A stretch of 10,225 nt of DNA from JBEKDJ01 sp050014415 (GTDB lineage Bacteria; Desulfobacterota; BSN033; UBA1163), in NCBI GenBank assembly GCA_050014415.1, contig JBEKDJ010000200.1:1-10225 (forward strand), given 5' to 3'. The position numbers and the translations under genes were made by a program. Below are positions 5,441 through 10,225 of the stretch, in pieces. Every line of letters starts with the position of its first letter. Position 1 is the first letter of the stretch. Under the pieces are notes generated by a model, which saw only the letters and a program-made list of their open reading frames with translations, did no database searches and had not been told where the DNA came from.

Positions 5441-7165
5441 ATGAATATCCAGCATGATATTCTTATTGTCGGAGCCGGGCTCGCCGGTCTGAGGGCAGCT
5501 GTAGAATGTGCTGGCCACGCGGATGTGGCAGTCATCAGCAAAGTCCTTCCTACGCGCTCCCATTCTGGCGCTGCACAGGGAGGAATTACGGCTGCCATCG
5601 GCAATGAGGAGGAAGACCACTGGGAATGGCATCTCTTCGATACCGTAAAAGGGAGTGATTATCTGGGTGATCAGGATGCCATAGAGATCATGGTGAAGGA
5701 CGCCCCGCGGGCAATCTATGAGCTAGAGCAGATGGGCGTTCCCTTTAGCCGGACGATCGAGGGCAAGATCGCTCAACGAAACTTTGGGGGACATACTCGG
5801 GACTACGGCAAGAAGCCAGTGAAGCGGGCTTGTTACGCTGCCGATCACACGGGAAGGGTCGTCCTCGATACCCTTTATGACCAATGCTTGCAGCATCAGG
5901 TGAAATTCTATTCGGAGCACTACGTCCTCTCCCTCATCTTTGATAGGAGAAGATGTGTTGGGGTGGTCACCTATGACCTTGCAACAGGAGAACTTCATCT
6001 CCTTCAGTCAAAGGCCCTTCTTCTGGCCACAGGGGGCTGCGGGAGGATTTACAAAACCACTTCGAATGGATTTGCCACCACCGGAGAAATTTTCAACCTG
6101 GTCTATCAATCCGGGATTCCCCTTGAAGATATGGAATTCATCCAATTTCATCCCACAGGACTTCACCCCTTAGGGATCTTGGTAAGCGAAGCGGCAAGAG
6201 GAGAAGGGGGTGTTCTACGGAACAGATTGGGAGAGCGGTTTATGGAGCGATATGCTCCCACCGTGAAAGACTTGGCAGCCAGGGATGTTGTCTCCCGTGG
6301 CATCCTCACGGAGATTCGAGAAGGCAGAGGGATTGCCGGGAAGGATTATGTCCATCTCGATCTCACCCATCTTGGGGAGGAGAAGATAACGGAGAAGCTC
6401 TGGGAGATCACCTCCTTCGTCAGGATCTATTTGGGCCTCGATCCTGTCTATGAGCCTATTCCTGTTCACCCTACCTGCCACTATGTCATGGGGGGAGTTC
6501 CCACCGATGGGGACGGAAGGGTCATTGCCGATGAGAAGGGTTCGATCGCTCCGGGGTTGTATGCGGCAGGCGAATGTGCTTGTGTCTCCATTCACGGTGC
6601 AAACCGTTTGGGCTGCAACTCTCTGCTCGATTTACTGGTCTTTGGTCGAAGGAGCGGATTGGCCATGAAGCGAGAGATTTCACAGTACGTGCATCGGTCG
6701 ATCTCCACCGATCCTCAAAGGCAGATGGAGGGAAGGATTGCAGGTTTGTTTGGCGGCCCGGGAGGACAAAGGATCGACGAGATTCGTCGAGGGATGCAAT
6801 CCTTGATGATGGATTATGGTTCAGTCTTTCGGAACGAAGAGGGGTTAAAGAAAGGGATGGAAGGGGTTCGGTCGCTGAAAGAACGCTGCAAGGGGATCGA
6901 GGTTAGGAATAAGGAAAAGCGATTCAACTATGAATTGATGGAGGCAATCGAATTGAGCCACCAACTCGATCTCTCAGAGGTCATCCTTCTGAGCGCTCTT
7001 AACCGTAGGGAGAGTCGAGGGGCGCATTTCCGAGAGGATTTCCCTCAAAGGGCTGACCGGTACTACCTGAAACATACCCTCGTCTTTAAAACCCCGAAAG
7101 GGCCAGAGGTAAGATATAAACCTGTGAAGATCACACGATTCCAACCCGAAGCGAGGGTGTATTAG
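5441..7165 (+). CDS. sdhA: Succinate dehydrogenase/fumarate reductase flavoprotein subunit
   Basis: A 574-aa FAD subunit that interconverts succinate and fumarate in the TCA cycle or fumarate respiration. It has an N-terminal dinucleotide fold G11-A-G13-L-A-G16 and H41 in the RSHSGAAQGG motif, the histidine that normally carries covalent FAD. The active site has H237 (QFHPTG), R281 (LAARDVVSRG, equivalent to the catalytic Arg286 of E. coli SdhA), H347 (PTCHYVMGG) and R389 (GANRLGCNSLLDL). The capping and C-terminal helical domains are complete, and the length is normal. The frame is open back to a TTG at 5360, but the ATG at 5441 begins just before the Rossmann strand and has AAGGGGG 11 nt upstream. 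SdhA versus FrdA cannot be separated by sequence alone, though the partner's Asp-containing cluster motif favours SdhA-like. No anchor gene is found next to it. Confidence 0.96.
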   Translation: MNIQHDILIVGAGLAGLRAAVECAGHADVAVISKVLPTRSHSGAAQGGITAAIGNEEEDHWEWHLFDTVKGSDYLGDQDAIEIMVKDAPRAIYELEQMGVPFSRTIEGKIAQRNFGGHTRDYGKKPVKRACYAADHTGRVVLDTLYDQCLQHQVKFYSEHYVLSLIFDRRRCVGVVTYDLATGELHLLQSKALLLATGGCGRIYKTTSNGFATTGEIFNLVYQSGIPLEDMEFIQFHPTGLHPLGILVSEAARGEGGVLRNRLGERFMERYAPTVKDLAARDVVSRGILTEIREGRGIAGKDYVHLDLTHLGEEKITEKLWEITSFVRIYLGLDPVYEPIPVHPTCHYVMGGVPTDGDGRVIADEKGSIAPGLYAAGECACVSIHGANRLGCNSLLDLLVFGRRSGLAMKREISQYVHRSISTDPQRQMEGRIAGLFGGPGGQRIDEIRRGMQSLMMDYGSVFRNEEGLKKGMEGVRSLKERCKGIEVRNKEKRFNYELMEAIELSHQLDLSEVILLSALNRRESRGAHFREDFPQRADRYYLKHTLVFKTPKGPEVRYKPVKITRFQPEARVY

Positions 7166-7352
7166 AAATTTCTCTGAGGATTCAAGGATTCGAGGGGCCG
7201 AGGGTTCAAGTGCACTTTTTTCAACAGCAGGATCTAATGATCTCATTTTTTCTTGACCCCTTCATCCTATACACCTTGAACCTTTTAGAAGGTCCCTTAG
7301 AGCAGCACGGCAACACTGTATTAGCTGCAACAATTACTCATTGAGGCAACTG
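7166..7352. repeat. Imperfect inverted-repeat element between sdhA and sdhB
   Basis: An arm at 7178-7210, rich in TTCAAGG and TTCGAGG steps, is answered by an imperfect inverted arm at 7252-7282. The ends include a perfect 8-bp match, GGTTCAAG (7203-7210) with CTTGAACC (7275-7282). The interior is AT-rich with T-runs. Subunit genes of this enzyme are usually only a few bases apart, so the 187-bp gap looks like an insertion of a small non-coding repeat. It could act as a partial terminator or a processing site that alters the A:B ratio, which is inference. Confidence 0.5.
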
Positions 7353-8066
7353 ATGATCGTTCATTTGAAGATCTTCCGTTATGACCCCCAAAAGGATGAG
7401 AAACCCTATTACCAGACGTTTGAAGCCGATGCGGATCCAATGGATCGGCTGCTCGATTGTCTCAACCGGATCCGCTGGGAACAGGATTCCACCCTCTCCT
7501 ATCGATGGTCCTGTGGTCACGGAATCTGTGGGTCGGATGGGATGAGGATCAACGGGATCGCAGGCTTACCTTGTCAGAAGCTGGTCAGGGATTTTAAGGA
7601 GGAGATCCTCCTTGAACCCCTTCAGGTGTTCCCGGTGGTGAAGGACCTGATTGTGGACCTCGATCCTTTCTTTGAAAGATATCGGTCGATCAGGCCCTAT
7701 TTGATCACGAAAACGTCTCCACCTGAGGAAGGGCGCAGACAGTCTCCCGAGGAACAACATCTGCTTGAGGAAGCCGTTCGCTGCATCCTGTGCGCATGCT
7801 GCACCGCGTCCTGTCCAGTCAATCAGACGAAAGAGACGGCGGCTTATGTGGGACCCGCAGCCTTGGTCCGGGCCTTCCGGTATCTCTTCGATTCGAGAGA
7901 TGAGGGGCCGGAGGAAAGGATCGCGCTTCTGGATCACAAAGATGGAGCTTGGGGTTGCCAGACTCTATGGTGGTGCACAAAAGTCTGTCCCAAGAATATC
8001 CCCGTCACCAAGGAGATCGGCCAGATCAAGAAGCGCATCTATGAAGTCAGACACCCAAAGAAGTAG
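7353..8066 (+). CDS. sdhB: Succinate dehydrogenase/fumarate reductase iron-sulfur subunit
   Basis: A 237-aa electron-transfer subunit carrying three clusters in line from FAD to quinone. The [2Fe-2S] site is C54, C59, D62 and C74 (SCGHGICGSDG); the Asp in place of the third cysteine is as in E. coli SdhB. The [4Fe-4S] cluster is C144, C147, C150 (CILCACC) plus C212, and the [3Fe-4S] cluster is C154, C202 and C208 (CQTLWWC). After C154-P, where E. coli has a Trp pair near the quinone site, the sequence is VNQTKETAAY, so that pair is absent. GAGG lies 6 nt before the ATG, preferred over the TTG at 7341, which overlaps the RBS. The length is standard. It follows sdhA after a 187-bp repeat-containing gap, with no sdhC/D behind it. 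Confidence 0.96.
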   Translation: MIVHLKIFRYDPQKDEKPYYQTFEADADPMDRLLDCLNRIRWEQDSTLSYRWSCGHGICGSDGMRINGIAGLPCQKLVRDFKEEILLEPLQVFPVVKDLIVDLDPFFERYRSIRPYLITKTSPPEEGRRQSPEEQHLLEEAVRCILCACCTASCPVNQTKETAAYVGPAALVRAFRYLFDSRDEGPEERIALLDHKDGAWGCQTLWWCTKVCPKNIPVTKEIGQIKKRIYEVRHPKK

Positions 8067-8163
8067 AAGAAGGTTAAATTCGCGAAATGAGGGATTGCAA
8101 ATTCAGGAATTGAAATGATTGGTTCCCCAATTCCTTGACGCTGGGGCAAGAAAGGAGAGTTCA
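8067..8163. other. Short spacer with 8-bp stem before tpx
   Basis: AGGAATTG (8105-8112) pairs with CAATTCCT (8128-8135) around a 15-nt loop. The stem is AT-rich and no T-tract follows, so it is weak as a terminator; read-through from sdhB into tpx is possible. Confidence 0.35.
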
Positions 8164-8679
8164 ATGAATGAACGGACCGGGATCATAACCATGGAAGGAA
8201 ATCCACTGACACTGGTTGGAAACCAGGTCGAAGTTGGAAAGGCGGCGCCTGACTTCGTTGTCATTGACAACAACCTCACTCCCGTCAGATTTTCTTCATA
8301 CCAGGGTAAGACCTGCATTATCTCTTCTGTCCCTTCTCTCGACACGCCGGTGTGTGATATCGAGACGAGGAAATTTAATGAGGAGGCCAGCCGTCTGGGT
8401 CCTCAGATCTCGATCTTGACGATCAGTATGGATCTGCCATTTGCCCAAAAACGATGGTGCGGTGCAGCCGGTGTGGAAAAAATCCAAACCCTGTCAGACT
8501 ACCGAGACGCCTCCTTCGGCACCTCCTTCGGTGTGCTGATCAAGGAGCTACGGTTACTGGCGAGGGCGATCTTTCTTGTCGATCGGAAGGGCATCATACG
8601 ATATACTCAACTGGTCAAGGAGATTACGACGGAACCAGACTATCAAGCCATATGGGATGCATTGAAGAAATTGTCATGA
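8164..8679 (+). CDS. tpx: Thiol peroxidase (atypical 2-Cys peroxiredoxin)
   Basis: A 171-aa Tpx that reduces hydrogen peroxide and alkyl hydroperoxides in the cytosol, recharged by thioredoxin. The catalytic loop PSLDTPVC places the peroxidatic cysteine at C64 with T61 of the T-x-x-C motif. The resolving cysteine is C99 in DLPFAQKRWCGA. The spacing between them and the surrounding residues follow E. coli Tpx (C61/C95). The C-terminal strand RAIFLVDRKGIIRYTQLV and final helix are complete. The frame opens at a TTG (8119), but the ATG at 8164 has AAAGGAG 6 nt upstream and gives the normal N-terminus (GNPLTLVG...VGKAAPDF). The FMN reductase follows after 24 bp, suggesting one transcript for peroxide and redox defence. 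Confidence 0.97.
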   Translation: MNERTGIITMEGNPLTLVGNQVEVGKAAPDFVVIDNNLTPVRFSSYQGKTCIISSVPSLDTPVCDIETRKFNEEASRLGPQISILTISMDLPFAQKRWCGAAGVEKIQTLSDYRDASFGTSFGVLIKELRLLARAIFLVDRKGIIRYTQLVKEITTEPDYQAIWDALKKLS

Positions 8680-8703
8680 AAAAAGAAAGGAGGTTCATTA
8701 AAG

Positions 8704-9264
8704 ATGGAGAAGAAGATTAAGATTCTCAGTTTCGCGGGCAGTTTACGGAAAGATTCCTATAATCGGTCCCTCCTGCGAGCTGCTTTGGAATGGGTCCCAA
8801 GAGATGCTGAGCTTGAGATCTTCGACCTCGAAGGGATACCTCCCTTTAATCAGGATCTTGAGAACCAGCCTCCGCAAAAAGTGAATGAATTCAAGGCGAA
8901 GATCAGGGCAGCCGATGCGATTCTGATTGCTACGCCGGAATATAACTACTCGATACCCGGAGTTCTGAAAAACGCAATCGACTCTGCCTCCCGGCCGTAT
9001 GGGGATAACGCCTTCCAAGGCAAACCTGTTGCGGTGATGGGCGCATCGATTGGAATGCTGGGGACGGCAAGGGCGCAATATCACCTCCGGCAGAGTTTCG
9101 TTTTCCTCAACATGCATCCGTTGAACCAGCCTGAGGTAATGGTGGCTTTCGCTCAGGAAAAAATTGATCAGAATGGCCGGGTGACAGACCCAAAAACAAA
9201 AGAGAAGATAAAAGAATTAGTTGAGACCCTAGTCGCCTGGACCCGAAAGCTGAAAACCTCTTAG
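8704..9264 (+). CDS. NAD(P)H-dependent FMN reductase (flavodoxin-like fold)
   Basis: A 186-aa protein of the NADPH-dependent FMN reductase family (ChrR/YieF/azoreductase type), which uses NAD(P)H and bound FMN to reduce flavins, quinones or other acceptors in two-electron steps. The FMN phosphate loop is GSLRKDSYN (12-20), the isoalloxazine-side loop is PEYNYSIPG (78-86), and GASIGMLGTARAQ (113-125) is the third family block. The length is typical. A strong AAAGGAGGT (8686-8694) lies about 10 nt upstream and within the 24-bp gap after tpx. The two probably share a transcript. Its stop codon overlaps by 4 bp with the stop of the convergent ComA-family gene. The natural acceptor is unknown. Confidence 0.93.
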   Translation: MEKKIKILSFAGSLRKDSYNRSLLRAALEWVPRDAELEIFDLEGIPPFNQDLENQPPQKVNEFKAKIRAADAILIATPEYNYSIPGVLKNAIDSASRPYGDNAFQGKPVAVMGASIGMLGTARAQYHLRQSFVFLNMHPLNQPEVMVAFAQEKIDQNGRVTDPKTKEKIKELVETLVAWTRKLKTS

Positions 9265-10103
9265 CCCTTGTAGGTTTGGACCCGGCCCCAGAGGCTTTTC
9301 GTCCCCCAGATGCCTGAGCGCAAGCACTCGAGCTGAACGATTTGGCTGTGATCGACGAAGAGATTCACTTCTGGGCCATAGTTCTTGACGTACCAAGCAA
9401 AGACCTCCGGTTCGGCCGCTTCGAACATCACTTTTTCAAGGCCGAGGGCGTTGACGATTCTGGCTGGTACATCGGTGCGCCAAACTTTCACATTTTCAGT
9501 GATCCCCTCGGATTCGACCATTACCATATAGGCTCCTGCCTCAAGAAAACGCTTTGCCTGTACAATGGCCCATTCAGGATCACGTGTCCCTTCGGCTTCC
9601 AGTTCCTCAACAGCGCTTGCCCCACCCGCCCCGAACTGGATCCCGACTTCGGGTTTAGGTTTTAGCTTGGCTTTCTGCACTTTTTCAACCAACCGTGCCC
9701 AATCGTCGGTCGGAATCGTAATGAAGCCGCTGGAGATCTCGATGATATCAAACCCAAGCTCCTTGCACTCTTGGATATAGCGACTAACCATTTCCGAACC
9801 TTGTGTCAACACGTGTTCCATGAACCCACCGGTATCGACCAAGACGTTGTATTCATGACAGAGGTCGATGAGTTCCTTGACGGCCTCCCGCGGCATCAAG
9901 CTGAAGGAGCCTCCAGCGAACTTGAGGGAATCCACATAGGCTCCCATCGTTTCCAAGATGTCCTGCAAGTACCGTTTACCCATTGGAGTGTAGTAGGGGC
10001 CACGAATCTCGGTCACTCCTCGCGTGCGCGGCTTCGACGGACGATCATTCACTCTCAAGAAACTAAATGCTCTTTCTCTTCCTCCCATCTCAGACTGGGT
10101 CAT
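9261..10103 (-). CDS. comA: Phosphosulfolactate synthase (ComA/HSA32 family)
   Basis: A 280-aa TIM-barrel protein of the (2R)-phospho-3-sulfolactate synthase family, which adds sulfite to phosphoenolpyruvate, the first step of coenzyme M synthesis in methanogens and of sulfolactate formation in some bacteria. Family blocks seen include KPRTRGVTEIRGP (24-36), DSLKFAGGSFSL (58-69), VLVDTGGF (87-94), EISSGF (122-127), KPEVGIQFGAG (150-160), MVESEGI (195-201) and the hallmark FVDHSQIVQLECLRSGIWG (249-267). It is closest in type to the plant HSA32/bacterial group, some members of which have no proven PSL activity, so the enzyme role is likely but not certain. AGGAGG sits 8 nt before the ATG. The start overlaps the stop of the upstream gene by one base, implying translational coupling. 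Confidence 0.9.
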   Translation of the reverse strand: MTQSEMGGRERAFSFLRVNDRPSKPRTRGVTEIRGPYYTPMGKRYLQDILETMGAYVDSLKFAGGSFSLMPREAVKELIDLCHEYNVLVDTGGFMEHVLTQGSEMVSRYIQECKELGFDIIEISSGFITIPTDDWARLVEKVQKAKLKPKPEVGIQFGAGGASAVEELEAEGTRDPEWAIVQAKRFLEAGAYMVMVESEGITENVKVWRTDVPARIVNALGLEKVMFEAAEPEVFAWYVKNYGPEVNLFVDHSQIVQLECLRSGIWGTKSLWGRVQTYKG

Positions 10104-10225
10104 TATTGAATCCTCCTCTTTCCTTCAATTTTGACTGTGGGGCTTCTGACATTTCGCAACAGTCTCGCCAGTTCGCCAACTTGAATCGCTTCCAGATTGG
10201 CGACGGCTTCAACGATCTGCTGCCT
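10103..10225 (-). CDS. C-terminal fragment of unidentified protein, coupled to comA
   Basis: The last 40 codons and TAA stop of a minus-strand gene that begins beyond the right edge. The residues are helical and charged (EAVANLEAIQVGELARLLRN), followed by a basic tail ending KRRIQ. No family is recognisable from so little. The TAATG overlap with comA and the comA RBS lying inside this reading frame show the two are co-translated. Its identity would say whether comA belongs to coenzyme M or sulfonate metabolism. Confidence 0.65.
   Translation of the reverse strand, partial: RQQIVEAVANLEAIQVGELARLLRNVRSPTVKIEGKRRIQ

Noticed and set aside
1..10225. CRISPR array, tRNA or rRNA genes, phage or toxin-antitoxin system
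   Set aside because: No regularly spaced repeats with unique spacers, no recognisable tRNA or rRNA sequence, and no phage structural or toxin-antitoxin proteins were seen.

Overview
The window reads as ordinary bacterial chromosome of moderate GC content. It has strong Shine-Dalgarno sequences (AAGGAG/AGGAGG), compact genes on the right and a repeat-rich, gene-poor left third. The SdhA/SdhB pair, atypical thiol peroxidase, DUF1178 and DUF488 proteins and the TIR-bounded intergenic repeats would fit an anaerobic or facultative bacterium such as a Desulfobacterota-type lineage. No rRNA or other marker is present, so that placement is a guess.

Left region (1-2584): mostly non-coding mobile-element debris around one good gene, a SnoaL/NTF2-like protein (1130-1786, minus). 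Positions 10-116 hold a cluster of repeated ACGATG-type motifs like an insertion-sequence end. A 177-bp MITE-like element (727-903) has 12-bp perfect terminal inverted repeats and an internal 43-bp tandem duplication. Its first 122 bp recur exactly at 1919-2040, so direct copies bracket the SnoaL-like gene. A decayed reading frame (1988-2335, minus) runs into the second copy.

Middle region (2585-5440): isolated small genes. These are a single-domain CheY-like response regulator (minus; GTG start at 2950 chosen from its RBS), a 66-aa four-cysteine zinc-ribbon protein (plus), a DUF1178 zinc-ribbon protein (minus) and a DUF488/YeaO-like protein (minus). The spacers of 350-520 bp between them hold no convincing genes, apart from a few palindromes.

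Right region (5441-10225): four plus-strand genes. First come the flavoprotein and iron-sulfur subunits of a succinate dehydrogenase/fumarate reductase. Their catalytic and cluster-binding residues are intact, but no membrane-anchor gene is present here and a 187-bp spacer containing an inverted-repeat element separates them. Next are a thiol peroxidase (Tpx) and an NADPH-dependent FMN reductase, 24 bp apart. Convergent to them, overlapping the last stop codon by 4 bp, is a phosphosulfolactate synthase (ComA/HSA32 family) on the minus strand. Its start codon overlaps the stop of a gene that enters from beyond the right edge.

Functionally, SdhAB would carry electrons between succinate/fumarate and a quinone or another acceptor, Tpx and the FMN reductase look like a peroxide/redox defence pair, and the ComA homologue would join sulfite to phosphoenolpyruvate. 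I found no convincing new multi-gene system. The more unusual points are the anchorless, split sdhAB pair, the ComA homologue with its coupled neighbour, and the repeat architecture on the left.
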